A DNA stretch of 64,000 bases. Source: Cohnella rhizoplanae. GTDB lineage: Bacteria > Bacillota > Bacilli > Paenibacillales > Paenibacillaceae. The translations under genes and the position numbers were made by a program. Below the pieces are notes generated by a model. The model had not been told where the DNA came from. It saw only the letters and a program-made list of their open reading frames with translations, and did not search any database. Positions 36,924 through 48,268 of the stretch are shown in pieces (the stretch's first letter is position 1; each line of letters begins with the position of its first letter). The stretch is from positions 884,900 through 948,899 of the forward strand of contig NZ_CAOJCN010000001.1 in assembly GCF_948329515.1 (NCBI RefSeq), given 5' to 3'.

Positions 36924-37841
36924 GTGGAACTGCTGCAGCTGCAATACTTTCTGGCCGTGGCGCGAGCGGAGCATGTGACGGAAGCTGCGCGGGCGCTGCA
37001 CGTCACGCAGTCGTCGCTGAGCAAGACCATTCAGCGGCTGGAGGAGGATCTTGGCGTCCCGCTGTTCGACCGGATCGGGCGCAGGCTGCGGCTGAGCGAA
37101 TCCGGCGACAGATTCCTGCGCCGGGCGGAAAGAGCGCTCTTCGAGCTCGAACAGGGGAGGCAGGAGCTGAACGATCTCTCCGGCCCGGTGCGAGGCACGC
37201 TTGAGCTGGCTGTCAATACCGCGAGCATGCTGCCTCAGATTCTTCGGGAATTCCGAAAAAAGCAGCCGTTGATCCATTTTCATGTTCAGATGCTGGCCAC
37301 GCAGGAAATGTCCGCGCATCTGCGCCGGGGGGAGGTCGATTATGGCCTGTCCTCGCCGCCGCTCGAAGGGGACGACATTGAACGCATGATCCTGTACGTC
37401 GATCCGATCTTGGTTGCCGTACCCCAGAACCATCGGCTCGCGGACCGAACCGGCGTGTCCCTGGCGGAGCTGAAGGAAGAATGGTTCGTAGGCGTAAAGA
37501 AAGGCTACGGCACGCGCGATCTTGTCGATTCCGCGTGCAGGACGATCGGTTTCGAGCCGCGCTACGTTTACGAGGGGGATGAGCCCGCGAGGATCGCGGC
37601 GTTGGTGGAAGCCGCGATCGGCATCGCGTTCATACCAGGCACGGCAGCCTATCCGCGCGATGAGCTTCGATATCTATCGATCGAGAATCGAGAATTAGTG
37701 CGGGAGATCGCGCTGATCTGGCAGAAGGGACGATATCTGTCTCGTGCTGCGCTTGAATTCAGGGAGGTCGTGGTCGCATATTTTAAGGAGATCGGCAATC
37801 AAGGGATTCAACAAAAAAACAGCGATAGTGAGGGAGGTTAA
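36924..37841 (+). CDS. LysR-family transcriptional regulator
   Basis: This 305-residue regulator starts with the typical winged helix (MELLQLQYFLAVARAEHVTE, then ARALHVTQSSLSKTIQRLEE) followed by a two-lobed effector domain. It begins at a GTG with GAGAGGGATGG upstream. It is divergent from the MFS exporter, which it most likely controls. Its last codons (SDSEGG) and stop are built into the stem of the terminator shared with the convergent heparinase-like gene. Confidence 0.92.
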   Translation: MELLQLQYFLAVARAEHVTEAARALHVTQSSLSKTIQRLEEDLGVPLFDRIGRRLRLSESGDRFLRRAERALFELEQGRQELNDLSGPVRGTLELAVNTASMLPQILREFRKKQPLIHFHVQMLATQEMSAHLRRGEVDYGLSSPPLEGDDIERMILYVDPILVAVPQNHRLADRTGVSLAELKEEWFVGVKKGYGTRDLVDSACRTIGFEPRYVYEGDEPARIAALVEAAIGIAFIPGTAAYPRDELRYLSIENRELVREIALIWQKGRYLSRAALEFREVVVAYFKEIGNQGIQQKNSDSEGG

Positions 37842-37862
37842 CGCTCCCTCACTGTCGCTGTT
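37818..37862. terminator. Bidirectional terminator overlapping the LysR 3' end
   Basis: A 19-bp stem with one mismatch (AACAGCGATAGTGAGGGAG against CTCCCTCACTGTCGCTGTT) has a 7-base loop. On the minus strand it is followed by a run of seven T residues, so it strongly ends the heparinase-like gene. On the plus strand only a broken T run follows. The left arm lies inside the LysR coding sequence. Confidence 0.88.
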
Positions 37863-37885
37863 TGAAATTTCAAGTGAAGGCTTGG

Positions 37886-40800
37886 TTAAGGCACGCTCTG
37901 CAGCCTCAAGGTACCGGTCGGATTAGGCAGCACGACCTTGGCCGTCCACCCCAGCAGGAGCTGTTCGCCGACCTTCGCCGGTCCGACGGTCTCGAAGACG
38001 AGACCCGGCGGCGTCTCGAGCACGTTATAAGTCTTTTTATTGATCGTAAACGATCCCCAGGCCGCCGTGCCGCCGTCGCCGTCGCCGTAAGCGGAGAGCG
38101 TCACCGTGGACGGCGTGCCGTCGATGACGACGGAGAGCGTGACCGAAGGCTTCGGAGCAGGGGCCGCGACATTGCTCAGGCGAAGGTGATGCTGCCCCGG
38201 CTCGACGTTAAACGTCAGCGTGCTGCCCGAGGCCGTCCAGTGAACGCCGCGCGCTTGAACGGCAGTAGCCACAGTGCCTCCCTGCGGAATCGAGCGGTAG
38301 GCTTCGTCGAGCACGGTCGACACGCCGGACTTGTTTACCGTAACTTGGTTGTCTAGCGTTCCGGTCATGGACAATTCGTCGCCCGATAACGAAACGGTCG
38401 CAGGCTGCGCGCTGCTAATGAGCGTTACGCCGTTTTTGATCAGCTGCGTGCCGCCGACGAGCAGTACGGAACTGCCTTTGACGACCGCTGCGATGCCATT
38501 GAACTGGATGTTGTCCGCCGTGACCGTGACGGAGCCGCTCAGCGCCTTGCGGATATAAACATCGGTGCCGTTCGCAAAGTGCAGCTTGCGGTATGCCGCG
38601 TTATCCGTCGCGACGACGGTCTCGGGCGTCGAGCCGACCTTGTAAGGAACGTAGGTGGACACGATCGTCGCCTCGTTGGTCGCCGGAGTCGAAAATCCGC
38701 CGTGCTGCCGCGTACGTCCCAAGAACCTGCCGCTTGTGCTCGAATGAGTTCCCGGCGTTTGGACGTTGCCGGCGGCATCGATGGCTTGATTGGTGACCGG
38801 AATCGCAGTCAGGCCCGGGTAGTAGAGCTGCACCTTCATAGCAGCCTGGTTCTGCACGATCGTCGCGTTGCTATTCGCGCCGTCCAGCGTCAGATTCGTA
38901 TCCGCGTGCAGCCAATACTCGAAGCTCGACCCGCCGGACTGCCGCGCCTTCAAGTTGTCGACGACGACGAATGCGCCAGGCTTCACATAGATGACGCTTC
39001 GCTGCGCCTGATCCAATCCGATATGGGCCGGATCGGTGTTGTAGGCTGCCGTGGCATCGCCGACGGCGGCGTCGAAGTCCTTGTTCGTCGCGAATCCCGT
39101 AATTTTCCCCGTTGCTTTGAGATCGAAAATTTTCTGACCCTTCTTGCCGTCGTAGGTAATCGCGTTTTTAGCGAAGGTTTGCTTCGTATACAGCTGATTG
39201 TAAGGACTCTCGAAGGAATCGTAAAATCCGCCGTCTACGGTCAACTCCTCGCCGAAGGCATTGATGATCAAGGCATTCTGATCGGCGTGGCTATGATTCA
39301 AGCTGCCATATGGACTGGATTTGAAATAGGCGGAAATGCGCTTCGAGTCGTACAGGCTCGAATGCATCGCGACCAACCCGATGTAATCGAAGTATTTGGC
39401 GGTCGGCATCTCGACGGGCGGACGCGCCGCTAAGGCGTTGTCTTCGTACAAGTAACTGTGCACGTCGGTCGTCGCGTACGGAACCGTCTTCGCGTACCAT
39501 TGCATCACCTGATTTTGGTACATTTGCGAATTCCTCGTAATGCTCGTATTCACGACGTCTCTCGACATGGCATTGATATCGTCGCCGAATACGCCGCTCT
39601 TCTGACCGACCGGGAACACATAGAGCGGGAACCAAGATTCGTTGCGCGGGAACGCCTTTTGATAAATATTAAAGCCCGTCGCCGTGTAGACGATATCCAT
39701 CAGCCATTTGTCGCTGATCGCGGACCATTGCCAGTAACCGACGCCGTTGCCCCAAGCGCCGTCTTCGCCGCCCCATGGCGGCATTAAGTTGATATAGGCG
39801 GGAATCACCTTGCTGAACCAGCTCTGCGCATCTTGGGAAACGTTGGAGCCGTTAGCCGTAAAGTTGTCATGCAACAGCGCGGTAGAGATAATCCCCAGGT
39901 AGGCGAACACGGACCAACCGTGCGAGTCGAGCGGTTTCGTCGAGATCGGCGTATTGTTCAAAACGTCGTCGGCGATCGTTTTGGCCCGATCGTGGATCAT
40001 CGTGACCGCTGTCGACCTTTCCGTCGGGGTCAGCTTGTCGTATATCCAATCGTAGGTCATGGCGCTTTTGCGCGCGATATCGCGGTGCACCTGATCGTTG
40101 GACGCATAGGAGGTAGGACCGGTCTGGGTGTTCCAGGTCGCGAGATTAAGCAGCCTGTCGCGCGCGTAGTCGGCGTATTTCACTTCGCCCGTGAGCAGAT
40201 AAATAAAGGCGGCATAGTGCATTTTGTTCGTTTCGGCCGTCGTTTTGTTCAGCACGTCGGTCGTCGGTTCGGGCGGCGGCGCGTTGGTTACGGGGTCGTT
40301 TTGGTACGCGAGCAGCGCGGCGTCGGCCAGCGACAGGATTTTCTGATACGTAGCTAAGCCCGCACCGGTTTTTCTCGCGCGGAACGCGGTCAAGTCGCTC
40401 GCGCTCGTCAGAATGCGCGGATGCGTCGTAGGCACGCTGCTCATCAGCGTAGATACCGGCGGCACCGCGAACGGAACGGCGTCCGGATCGATGCGGAACT
40501 GCCGGGTATCGCTCCATACCGACCAGCCCGATGCATTGTGGAACCGCACGCGCCAGAAGTAGGATTGCCCGTCCGTGAACGTATTCGGGAAGTTGTAATA
40601 ATTGATGGCGATATCGTTCTTTTGGTAGGCGATGTTGCCGAAGGCGCTGTCGGTGGCGACCTGCAGCTCATACACGTCTGTTCCGGCAACGGCCGGCCAG
40701 CCGAAATCCGGCGGATTCTGGGTCGTTACCAGATGATCCTGCGGTTGGTATTTTCTCATATCGGCAGGGTTCGGTACGGTCGGCCATACGTCGGCTGCCG

Positions 40801-41815
40801 TCAAGGACGCTTGATCGAAATAGACGTCGGCCGTCCCGTTCGCCGGCGTCGACAGCTCGACTTGGACGCCGGTCGTTCCGGTAGGCGGCACGCCCGATAC
40901 GGTCAACGTTTGCCAGCTGCCCGTGACGGATGAAGGCGCTTGCAAAGGTTGTCCGGAGGAACCTACAAAACGTAGAATCAGACTTCCGGTTCCCGTCGCC
41001 GCATTGGCTTTAACGGAAGCGGTGTATGATTTTCCGGAGACGACAGGGATGGACGGACTCTTTACACTGTACGCATTCGTAGCGGAGCTGTCGGTCAGGC
41101 GCACGGACTTTTTGCCATGCGCATACACGGAAGTGGATGCCGATATACTGGCGGATTGACCGTTATCGGTCGCGGTCCATTCCGTCGGCCTCGCGCTCGC
41201 GACCGTCTCGAAGCTAGCATTGGGAAGCAGCTCGCTTGTTTTCAGCGATACCTCGTCGAAATAGGCGGTACCGGTGCCGGCAGCGCTCGGGATGAAGAGG
41301 AGAATCTTCATATTGACCGTATCCGGCGGCGCGATACCGGTCAACTCGATCGTCTGCCAGCCGGGGGAGACGGACTTAAGCGCGACATTCTGCGTAGCGC
41401 TCACGTTGTTGGCATCGTAATACCTAACGATCATTCCGGCTTGGCCGGCCTCGACTTTGACTTTGACGCTTGCTTGGTAGGTCGTCCCGGGCGAGTAAGG
41501 CATATAGGGCGTAGAGACGTCGGCCGCTGCGGCAGTCGAGTTGTCGGTGATTTTGATGCTTTGCGTTCCGTTCGTAAATGGACTGGTGACCAGTTCATAC
41601 GATAAGCCAGTTGCGGCAGATGGGAACCAATTCGAAGGGAGCGTCCCGGTCACTTGCTCAAAGCTTGGGTTGGCGACCAGCTCCGGTCCGGTGGCCGGAA
41701 GTCCGAGCGCTTTGACGATCGGCGGGGAGTAGAGGAAGAGGTTAATAACCAGGTTCATGCATAAGACGAAAACGATGAAAACGGACATTTTGCGCTTCCA
41801 TGAATGATGAATCAA
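37886..41815 (-). CDS. Secreted heparinase II/III-like polysaccharide lyase, paralogue 1
   Basis: This 1,309-residue protein starts at TTG (ACAGGAGGCG lies about six bases upstream) with a signal peptide ([20 protein letters not shown]). Two carbohydrate-binding-like beta-sandwich modules follow (LVANPSFEQ near residue 45; [10 protein letters not shown] near residue 195). Next come a fibronectin-like/DUF4962 segment ([20 protein letters not shown]), an alpha-helical barrel (about residues 450-800), and a heparinase II/III beta-sandwich with the signature [20 protein letters not shown] near residue 840 and VDGGFYDS. The catalytic His and Tyr should lie in these segments, by analogy with heparinase II. 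Polymer substrate is unknown. It is the second of two tandem paralogues on the minus strand, most similar to its neighbour in order and sequence. Confidence 0.85.
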   Translation of the reverse strand: MIHHSWKRKMSVFIVFVLCMNLVINLFLYSPPIVKALGLPATGPELVANPSFEQVTGTLPSNWFPSAATGLSYELVTSPFTNGTQSIKITDNSTAAAADVSTPYMPYSPGTTYQASVKVKVEAGQAGMIVRYYDANNVSATQNVALKSVSPGWQTIELTGIAPPDTVNMKILLFIPSAAGTGTAYFDEVSLKTSELLPNASFETVASARPTEWTATDNGQSASISASTSVYAHGKKSVRLTDSSATNAYSVKSPSIPVVSGKSYTASVKANAATGTGSLILRFVGSSGQPLQAPSSVTGSWQTLTVSGVPPTGTTGVQVELSTPANGTADVYFDQASLTAADVWPTVPNPADMRKYQPQDHLVTTQNPPDFGWPAVAGTDVYELQVATDSAFGNIAYQKNDIAINYYNFPNTFTDGQSYFWRVRFHNASGWSVWSDTRQFRIDPDAVPFAVPPVSTLMSSVPTTHPRILTSASDLTAFRARKTGAGLATYQKILSLADAALLAYQNDPVTNAPPPEPTTDVLNKTTAETNKMHYAAFIYLLTGEVKYADYARDRLLNLATWNTQTGPTSYASNDQVHRDIARKSAMTYDWIYDKLTPTERSTAVTMIHDRAKTIADDVLNNTPISTKPLDSHGWSVFAYLGIISTALLHDNFTANGSNVSQDAQSWFSKVIPAYINLMPPWGGEDGAWGNGVGYWQWSAISDKWLMDIVYTATGFNIYQKAFPRNESWFPLYVFPVGQKSGVFGDDINAMSRDVVNTSITRNSQMYQNQVMQWYAKTVPYATTDVHSYLYEDNALAARPPVEMPTAKYFDYIGLVAMHSSLYDSKRISAYFKSSPYGSLNHSHADQNALIINAFGEELTVDGGFYDSFESPYNQLYTKQTFAKNAITYDGKKGQKIFDLKATGKITGFATNKDFDAAVGDATAAYNTDPAHIGLDQAQRSVIYVKPGAFVVVDNLKARQSGGSSFEYWLHADTNLTLDGANSNATIVQNQAAMKVQLYYPGLTAIPVTNQAIDAAGNVQTPGTHSSTSGRFLGRTRQHGGFSTPATNEATIVSTYVPYKVGSTPETVVATDNAAYRKLHFANGTDVYIRKALSGSVTVTADNIQFNGIAAVVKGSSVLLVGGTQLIKNGVTLISSAQPATVSLSGDELSMTGTLDNQVTVNKSGVSTVLDEAYRSIPQGGTVATAVQARGVHWTASGSTLTFNVEPGQHHLRLSNVAAPAPKPSVTLSVVIDGTPSTVTLSAYGDGDGGTAAWGSFTINKKTYNVLETPPGLVFETVGPAKVGEQLLLGWTAKVVLPNPTGTLRLQSVP

Positions 41816-41880
41816 TGAAATCGCCTCCTGTTTAATCTGATTCCGTTGCCTAGCAAGTGTTGTCGTCGATCACCTCCGAT
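41816..41880 (-). promoter_or_regulatory. 5' leader of paralogue 1 with two ribosome-site-like motifs
   Basis: On the minus strand GGAGGTGATCGACGAC occurs about 50 bases before the true ribosome site ACAGGAGGCG. The first motif could start only a seven-residue peptide (GTG to TAG). The same layout is found upstream of paralogue 2. Confidence 0.45.
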
Positions 41881-42011
41881 TGGGATACGAATGTTTAGAT
41901 TGTCATATCGTGATGTATGCCTATTGTAAAACGGCGCCTCCTCCTGAGACATTCACATTCGGCGCTGAAATTGACTTTTTTTACCGGAATATTTTTTGGG
42001 GGCAGCCGCAC

Positions 42012-42040
42012 AAAGAAGGGAAGCGATATGATCGCTCCCC
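42012..42040 (-). terminator. Hairpin after heparinase-like paralogue 2
   Basis: On the minus strand GGGGAGCGAT pairs with ATCGCTTCCC (one G-T pair) around a 3-base loop and is followed by TTCTTT. It lies 45 bases past the stop and before the leader of paralogue 1, so the two genes probably have separate transcripts. Confidence 0.65.
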
Positions 42041-42084
42041 GACTTCATCATTTCAAGTTACGCTTTGATCTCTTGTTGGGACAA

Positions 42085-45000
42085 TTAAGGAACGAGTTGC
42101 AGGTTCAAGGTGCCTGTCTGGTTGGGCGCAATGATCTTGGCAGCCGCTCCCAACTGGATTTGTTTGCCTGTAATCGCGGGGCCGACACCGTCGAACACGA
42201 GTCCGGGCGGCGTTCCGACAACCTGGTAGGTGCCCGCCGCGTTCGTCAATGCCCCCCAAGCCGCCGTACCGCCGTATGGGTCGCCGTAAGCGGACAGCGT
42301 CACGTTCGACGAGGCGCCGTTCACGACGACCGGCAGCGTCACCGAAGTTTTCGGCCCGGGCGCCGGAACATTAGCGAGTCGTAGCTGGTGTTGACCTGGC
42401 TCGACATTGACGGTCAACGTGCTGCCCGATTGCGCCCAATGCACGCCGCGCGCGTTAACGGCCGTAGCGATGACGCCGCCTTGCGGGACCTGGCGGTATG
42501 CCTCGTCAAGCACGGTCGTCACGCCGGACTTGTTGAGCGCGACTTGGGTATCCAGCGTGCTCGTGATGGACAGCTCGTCGCCGGACAGCGAGACGGTCGC
42601 AGGCTGCGCGCTGGAGATGAGCGTCACGCCGTTCTTGATCAGCTGGGTGCCGCCGACGAGCAGCACCGAGCTGCCTTTGACGACGGCGGCGATGCCGTCG
42701 AATTGAACGCCGTCGGCCGAGACCGTGACGGAGCCGCTTTGCGCCAAGCGCACGTACACGTCCGTCCCGTTCGCGAAGTGAAACTTGCGATAGGAGAGCG
42801 TCTCCGAGGCTGCGACGGTCTCGGGCGTCGTTCCGACTTGATAGGGGACATAGGTAGATACGATCGTCGTATAGTCGGCGGCGGCCGTCGAGAATCCGCC
42901 GTGCTGCCGGATACGCCCAAGAAACCTGCCATCGGTGGTCGAGTGCGTTCCCGGCGTTTGCACGGTGCCGCTGGCATCGACGGCTTGATTCGTGACGGGA
43001 ATGGCCGTCAATGACTTCGCGTAGAGCTTAACTTTTAAAGCCGCCTGGTTTTGAACGATCGTCGCTTCCTTATTCGTGTTGTCCAGCGACAGGCTCGTAT
43101 CGGCGTGCAACCAGTATTCGAAGCTGGAGCCGCCGGATTGCCGCGCATCCAGATTGTCGATGACGACGAACGCGCCCGGCTTGACGTAGATGACGCTGCG
43201 CTGCGCCTGGTCCAGTCCGATATGGATCGACGGATTGGTGTTGTAGGCAGCCGTCGCGTCGCCGACGACCGCGTCGAAGTCTTTATTCGTGGCGAAGCCC
43301 GTAATTTTTCCCACGGCCGTCATATCGTCCGTCTTTTGGCCCTTTTTGCCGTCGTACGTAATCGCGTTTTTGGCGAAGGTCTGCTTCGTATACTGCGTGT
43401 AATAAGGGCTCGTATAAGAATCGTAAAATCCGCCGTCCACGGTCAACTCCTCGCCGAACGCGGTGACGATCAAGGCATTTTGATCCGCATGGCTGTGATT
43501 GAAGCTGCCGAACGGACCGGATTTGAAGTAAGCGGAGATGCGCTTGGGGTCGTATAGATTGGAGTGCATCGCCACCAGTCCGATGCTGTCGAAATATTTA
43601 GCCGTCGGCATCTCCACCGGAGGACGCGCCGCCAATGCCGTATCTTCGTACAGGTAGCTGTGCACGTCGTTCTTTTCGTACGGCGCCGTCTTGGCATACC
43701 ACTGCATGACCTGATTTTGGTACATTTGCGCGTTTCTCGTGATGTTCGTATTCAAAAAGCTCCGGGACATGGCATTAATGTCATTGCCGAATTCGCCGCT
43801 CTTTTGCCCGACTGGGAATACGTAGAGCGGGAACCAGGATTCTTGGCGAGGAAACGCTTTTTGATAAATATTAAAGCCCGTCGCCTTCAAAATGACGTCC
43901 ATCAGCCATTTGTCGCTGGCGGAGGACCACTGCCAATAGCCCACGCCGTTGCCCCAGCCGCCGTCTTCTCCGCCCCAGGGCGGCATGAGGTTAATATAAG
44001 CGGGAATCACCTTGCCGAACCAGCTCTGCGCGTCCTGGGAGACGACGTTCCCGTTAACCGTAAAGTTGTCATGAAGGAGCGCGGTCGCGATAATGCCCAG
44101 GTGAGCGTAAACGGTCCAATCGTGCGAATCCAACGGCTGCGTAGTAATGGGAATATGGGTAAGAACGTCATCGGCGATCGATGTCGCCCGATTGTAAATC
44201 ATCGTGACGGCGGTTTGTCTTTCCTGCGCGGTAAGCGCGCCATAGATCCAATCGTAGGTCATCGCGCTTTTGCGCGCGATATCCCGATGCACCTGATCGT
44301 TGGACGCATAGGAGGTCGGGCCGGATTGCCAATTCCATGTCGCAAGATTGAGCAGTCGATCGCGCGCATATTGGGCGTAGCCGACATTGTCCGTGATCAA
44401 ATAAATAAAAGCGGCGGTAAGCATCCGGTTTGTCTCGGCTTGCGTTATTTGGGATACGTTAGCCGTCGTAAGAGGCTCCGCCGGAAGGGCGGTCGGGGCC
44501 GCTAATTCGCTGTCCGCCCGCGTCTTGAACAGATTGTAAGTCCCTTGGCCGGCGCCCGTCTTTCTCGCGCGGAAGGCGGTCAGGTCGCTCGCGTTCGTCA
44601 GGATGCGCGGGTGCGTCGTCGATACGCTGCTCAGCAGCGTAGATACGGCGGGGACGACGAACGGTACGGCGTCCGGGTCGATGCGGAATTGGCGGGTATC
44701 GCTCCACACGGACCAGCCCGAGGCATTGTGGAAGCGGACGCGCCAGAAGTACGATTGCCCATCCGTGAACGTATTGGGAACGCTGAGATAGTTGATGGCG
44801 ATGTCGCTCTTCTGGTAAGCGATATTGCCGAAGGCACTGTCCGCAGCGACTTGCAGCTCATAGACGTCCGTACCCGCAACGGCCGGCCAGCCGAAGTCGG
44901 GCGGATTCTGGATCGTCACCTGTCGGTGTTTAGGTTCGAAATCTCTGATCGCCGCCGGATTCGCGAAGACCGGCCATACGTCGGCTGCCGTCAGTGAAGC

Positions 45001-46005
45001 TTGATCGAAATAAACGTCTGCCGTGCCGGCGGCCGGCGTCGTCAGCTCGACCTGAACATTCGTCGCACCTGCAGGCGGAACCGCCGACAAGGTTAACGTT
45101 TGCCAGCTTCCCGTCGCGTTTGAAGACGCTTGCAACGTTTGTCCCGAGCCGCCGATAAAGCGGAGGATCAGCGTGCAGCTGCCTGAGGCCGCATTGACCT
45201 TCGCGGACGCGGTATAGGATTTGCCGGCAACGACGGGAAGGGTCGGACTCTTCACGCTATAAGCGCTGGCGGTTGAGCTATCGGTCAGGCGCACCGACTT
45301 TTTGCCGTGGGCATAGACGGTCGTCGACGTCGCGATGCTGGTCGCGAGACCGTTGTCGGTCGCCGTCCAATCCGTCGGCCGCGTGCCGGACACCGTCTCG
45401 AAGCTGGCGTTCGGGAGCAGCTCGCTTGTCTTCAGCGATACGTCGTCGAAATAGGCGGTGCCGGTGCCGATCGCGCTCGGAATAGCCAGGAATATCCTCA
45501 AGCTTACCGTATTGTCGGGGGGGATTGCCGTAAGCTCGATCGTCTGCCAGTCCGGGCCGACTGATTTGGCGAGACCGTATTGCGTCGTGCTCGCATCGTT
45601 GGCGTCGTAATACCGGACGATCATACTGGCCTCGCCGGATGCGACTTTGACTTTGACGCTTGCGCGATAAGTAGTACCGGGGGAGTAGGGGATCAGAGGC
45701 GTATAAATGTTCGCCGAAACGGTCGGCGATGGATCCATGTCCGTAAGCTTGATGCTTCGGGCGCCGTTCGTATGCTGGGTCGTATCAAGGTCGTAGGACA
45801 AGTTTGGTCCGGTAAAAGGCGTCCAACTCGTAGGGAGCGTGCCGGTCGCCTGCTCGAAGCCGGGATTAACGACCAGCTCCGGTCCCGTGGCCGGAAGGCC
45901 GAGCGCTTTGGTGGACGGCGGCGTATCAAGGCCGTAGAAAAGATTCAGTCCCAGTACGAAAACGATGAGTGCCGAAACGCTGCGCTTCCAAGATCGATAA
46001 ATCAA
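42085..46005 (-). CDS. Secreted heparinase II/III-like polysaccharide lyase, paralogue 2
   Basis: This 1,306-residue protein has the same domain order as the gene downstream of it: signal peptide ([16 protein letters not shown]), two carbohydrate-binding-like modules ([19 protein letters not shown]), a fibronectin/DUF4962 segment, an alpha-helical barrel, and a heparinase II/III domain with [19 protein letters not shown]. Long blocks are identical between the two, for example [26 protein letters not shown] and [20 protein letters not shown]. The central barrel differs most around residues 485-530. It starts at TTG after ACAGGAGGCG. The pair arose by tandem duplication and has diverged, perhaps in substrate. 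Confidence 0.85.
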   Translation of the reverse strand: MIYRSWKRSVSALIVFVLGLNLFYGLDTPPSTKALGLPATGPELVVNPGFEQATGTLPTSWTPFTGPNLSYDLDTTQHTNGARSIKLTDMDPSPTVSANIYTPLIPYSPGTTYRASVKVKVASGEASMIVRYYDANDASTTQYGLAKSVGPDWQTIELTAIPPDNTVSLRIFLAIPSAIGTGTAYFDDVSLKTSELLPNASFETVSGTRPTDWTATDNGLATSIATSTTVYAHGKKSVRLTDSSTASAYSVKSPTLPVVAGKSYTASAKVNAASGSCTLILRFIGGSGQTLQASSNATGSWQTLTLSAVPPAGATNVQVELTTPAAGTADVYFDQASLTAADVWPVFANPAAIRDFEPKHRQVTIQNPPDFGWPAVAGTDVYELQVAADSAFGNIAYQKSDIAINYLSVPNTFTDGQSYFWRVRFHNASGWSVWSDTRQFRIDPDAVPFVVPAVSTLLSSVSTTHPRILTNASDLTAFRARKTGAGQGTYNLFKTRADSELAAPTALPAEPLTTANVSQITQAETNRMLTAAFIYLITDNVGYAQYARDRLLNLATWNWQSGPTSYASNDQVHRDIARKSAMTYDWIYGALTAQERQTAVTMIYNRATSIADDVLTHIPITTQPLDSHDWTVYAHLGIIATALLHDNFTVNGNVVSQDAQSWFGKVIPAYINLMPPWGGEDGGWGNGVGYWQWSSASDKWLMDVILKATGFNIYQKAFPRQESWFPLYVFPVGQKSGEFGNDINAMSRSFLNTNITRNAQMYQNQVMQWYAKTAPYEKNDVHSYLYEDTALAARPPVEMPTAKYFDSIGLVAMHSNLYDPKRISAYFKSGPFGSFNHSHADQNALIVTAFGEELTVDGGFYDSYTSPYYTQYTKQTFAKNAITYDGKKGQKTDDMTAVGKITGFATNKDFDAVVGDATAAYNTNPSIHIGLDQAQRSVIYVKPGAFVVIDNLDARQSGGSSFEYWLHADTSLSLDNTNKEATIVQNQAALKVKLYAKSLTAIPVTNQAVDASGTVQTPGTHSTTDGRFLGRIRQHGGFSTAAADYTTIVSTYVPYQVGTTPETVAASETLSYRKFHFANGTDVYVRLAQSGSVTVSADGVQFDGIAAVVKGSSVLLVGGTQLIKNGVTLISSAQPATVSLSGDELSITSTLDTQVALNKSGVTTVLDEAYRQVPQGGVIATAVNARGVHWAQSGSTLTVNVEPGQHQLRLANVPAPGPKTSVTLPVVVNGASSNVTLSAYGDPYGGTAAWGALTNAAGTYQVVGTPPGLVFDGVGPAITGKQIQLGAAAKIIAPNQTGTLNLQLVP

Positions 46006-46070
46006 TGCAATCGCCTCCTGTTTATTTAGTCTTTGCTGACTTGCTTACGAAGTCGTGCATCACCTCCTAT
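46006..46070 (-). promoter_or_regulatory. 5' leader of paralogue 2 with two ribosome-site-like motifs
   Basis: On the minus strand AGGAGGTGATGCACGAC is followed by a possible 12-codon frame ([12 protein letters not shown] and TAA) that ends just before the true ribosome site ACAGGAGGCG of the lyase gene. The first and last blocks are conserved with the leader of paralogue 1, while the middle differs. Confidence 0.45.
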
Positions 46071-46161
46071 AAGGAATTATGTTCCAGCGATTGTTTTGAT
46101 GTATTATAATGGACCAAAAGGCCAATATATTGCACAAGATTTTGACGGGAGCGAAGCATAT

Positions 46162-47130
46162 ATGAAGGGAAAAATTCTGGATCATGTCTATGAAGCGATC
46201 GGCCAGACGCCGATCGTGCGGTTAAGCCGGATGACCCATGCGTTGGAAGGGGAAATTTACGCCAAGCTGGAATACCTGAATCCGGGCTTTAGCAAAAAAG
46301 ACCGGGCGGCGCGCGCGATCATCGAAGAAGCCGAAGAAGCCGGTCTATTGAAGCCGGGGCAGAACGTCATTGAATTGACCAGCGGCAACATGGGAACGGG
46401 GCTGGCCATCGTCTGCGCAGCCAAGGGATATCCGTTCGTGGCCGTCATGTCCAGGGGCAATTCGGTCGAGCGGGCGCGCATGATGAAGGCGCTGGGTGCG
46501 GAAGTCGTTCTGGTCGATCAGGCCCCGGGCTCGCAGGAAGGCCAGGTGTCGGGCGAGGATCTTCGATTGGTCGAGCTTGTGACAGAGCGAATTAAGCGCG
46601 AGCGCAGCGCGTTCCGCGCCGATCAGTTCAATCGGCAGGGCAGCGTGCATGCGCATCAATACGGCACGGCGCAAGAAGCCTGGGAGCAAACGGACGGGAA
46701 AATCGATGCGTTCGTGGATTTTGTCGGAAGCGGAGGCACGTTCGGCGGGTGCGCCCGCGCGTTGAAAGGCTTCAATCCGGACATTCGCTGCTATGTAGCG
46801 GAGCCTTTTGCCGCGCCTTTTCTGGCCGGACGCGAGGTGACCCATCCGAATCATCGCATTCAGGGCGGGGGATACGGCATGACGCTCGCTTTCTTGGACG
46901 AGCCGTCACTCGTGGAGGACTACGTTCAGGTGACGGATGAAGAAGCCATTCGGGTCGCGCGTTCGTTGGCCGCCCGAGAAGGCATATTCGCGGGCTTCTC
47001 CTCGGGCGCCAACGTGGCCGCGGCGCTCCAGCTGCTCCAGGGCAGGGAACGCGGCCGGAATATATTAATCACGATCAATGACTCGGGACTGAAATACTTG
47101 TCGACGGATCTGTACGCGTCGGAAGTGTAG
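46162..47130 (+). CDS. Cysteine-synthase-family PLP enzyme
   Basis: This 322-residue protein is a fold-type II PLP enzyme. The usual Schiff-base motif is present in altered form as NPGFSKKDRAARAI (commonly SVKDR); the phosphate-binding TSGNMGTGLAI and the GSGGTFGG loop are intact. It could be an O-acetylserine sulfhydrylase, but it could also act on another beta-substituted amino acid. The ATG MKGKILDHVYEAIGQTPIVR follows GGGAGCG by eight bases. A candidate -10 (TATAAT at 46,105-46,110) lies upstream without a clear -35. Its last 56 bases overlap the 3' end of the convergent alr gene. Confidence 0.85.
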   Translation: MKGKILDHVYEAIGQTPIVRLSRMTHALEGEIYAKLEYLNPGFSKKDRAARAIIEEAEEAGLLKPGQNVIELTSGNMGTGLAIVCAAKGYPFVAVMSRGNSVERARMMKALGAEVVLVDQAPGSQEGQVSGEDLRLVELVTERIKRERSAFRADQFNRQGSVHAHQYGTAQEAWEQTDGKIDAFVDFVGSGGTFGGCARALKGFNPDIRCYVAEPFAAPFLAGREVTHPNHRIQGGGYGMTLAFLDEPSLVEDYVQVTDEEAIRVARSLAAREGIFAGFSSGANVAAALQLLQGRERGRNILITINDSGLKYLSTDLYASEV

Positions 47131-48268
47131 ACGTCTCGCCGATCTTCGCATATACGCGCGGCACGCGCTTGCCTATGAGACAGACCGTCTCATAGGGGAT
47201 CGTATGCATAAGCGACGCGACCTCGTTGATGGACAGGCGCTCGCCCGCGGATTCGCCGAACACGGTCACTTCCTCGCCGATGCGCGCATCGGGAATCGAG
47301 GATACGTCGACCATGGTCTGATCCATGCAGATTCTGCCGACGATCGGCACTCTTTTTCCACGGATCAGCACCCAGCCTTGATTGGATAATTGGCGGGATA
47401 GGCCGTCGGCATAACCGATGGGGAGGGTCGCGATCAGACTCTCCTTTTTCGTCGTATACGTTAACCCATAGCTGACGGGCGTATGAGGCGGAACGGTTTT
47501 CAGATGCGAGACGGCGGTCTTTAACTGCATGGCCTCCCGCAATGGAAAGGAGGGGGACGCTTCCCCCTGCAGCGGGGATAGTCCGTACATCGCGATGCCG
47601 ATCCGCGCCATATCCATGCGCATCTCCGGGTAACGCATAGCGGCGGCGCTGTTGCAGCAGTGCTTGACCGGAATATGGATGCCGTGATCGGCCAGGCGCG
47701 ATACGAGCGCGGCGAACGCCGCGTATTGACCGCGCGTGAAAGTCGGATCGGGACGATCCGCATCGGCGAAATGCGTAAAGATGCCCTCCAGGATCACGGG
47801 CTCCCGCGATCGGCCCAGACATGCGGGCAATACTTCTTCCGGGGTGAAGCCTAATCGCGCCATGCCCGTATCCACCTTCAGGTGAATACGGGCCGGTATG
47901 CCGACCCGTCGGGCCGCTCGCGCCGCATCGTCCCAGAGTTGAAGGGATGAGACTGCGATCGTAACGCGATGCCGGATGGCGGCTTCGAGCGCGTGCCCCG
48001 GCGTATGACCGAGGACCAGGATCGGATGCTCCACCCCGGCATCGCGAAGCTGCAGGGCTTCGTCCAAGAATGCAACGCCGAGCTGATCCGCTCCGGCCTG
48101 TATCGCCGCCCCGGCCGTTTCTACGGCCCCGTGCCCGTACCCGTCCGCTTTGACGACGGCCATCAGGCGGGCGCTTTTTCCTAGATGTTGCTTGAAAACT
48201 CCCACATTGTGCGCAATCGCGCCCAGCGATACCTCCGCCCACGTGTCCCGATAACTCAGGCGGGTCAT
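47075..48268 (-). CDS. alr: Alanine racemase
   Basis: This 397-residue fold-type III PLP enzyme interconverts L- and D-alanine for peptidoglycan. The PLP lysine is Lys40 in [11 protein letters not shown]; the catalytic Tyr region is [23 protein letters not shown] is conserved. It begins inside the ald stop (ATGA), so it is translationally coupled to ald. The last 18 residues (after YAKIGET) extend past the usual end of the family and are encoded opposite the end of the convergent PLP-enzyme gene. Co-transcription with alanine dehydrogenase suggests a catabolic, D-alanine-using role rather than the sole housekeeping racemase. Confidence 0.96.
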   Translation of the reverse strand: MTRLSYRDTWAEVSLGAIAHNVGVFKQHLGKSARLMAVVKADGYGHGAVETAGAAIQAGADQLGVAFLDEALQLRDAGVEHPILVLGHTPGHALEAAIRHRVTIAVSSLQLWDDAARAARRVGIPARIHLKVDTGMARLGFTPEEVLPACLGRSREPVILEGIFTHFADADRPDPTFTRGQYAAFAALVSRLADHGIHIPVKHCCNSAAAMRYPEMRMDMARIGIAMYGLSPLQGEASPSFPLREAMQLKTAVSHLKTVPPHTPVSYGLTYTTKKESLIATLPIGYADGLSRQLSNQGWVLIRGKRVPIVGRICMDQTMVDVSSIPDARIGEEVTVFGESAGERLSINEVASLMHTIPYETVCLIGKRVPRVYAKIGETSTLPTRTDPSTSISVPSH

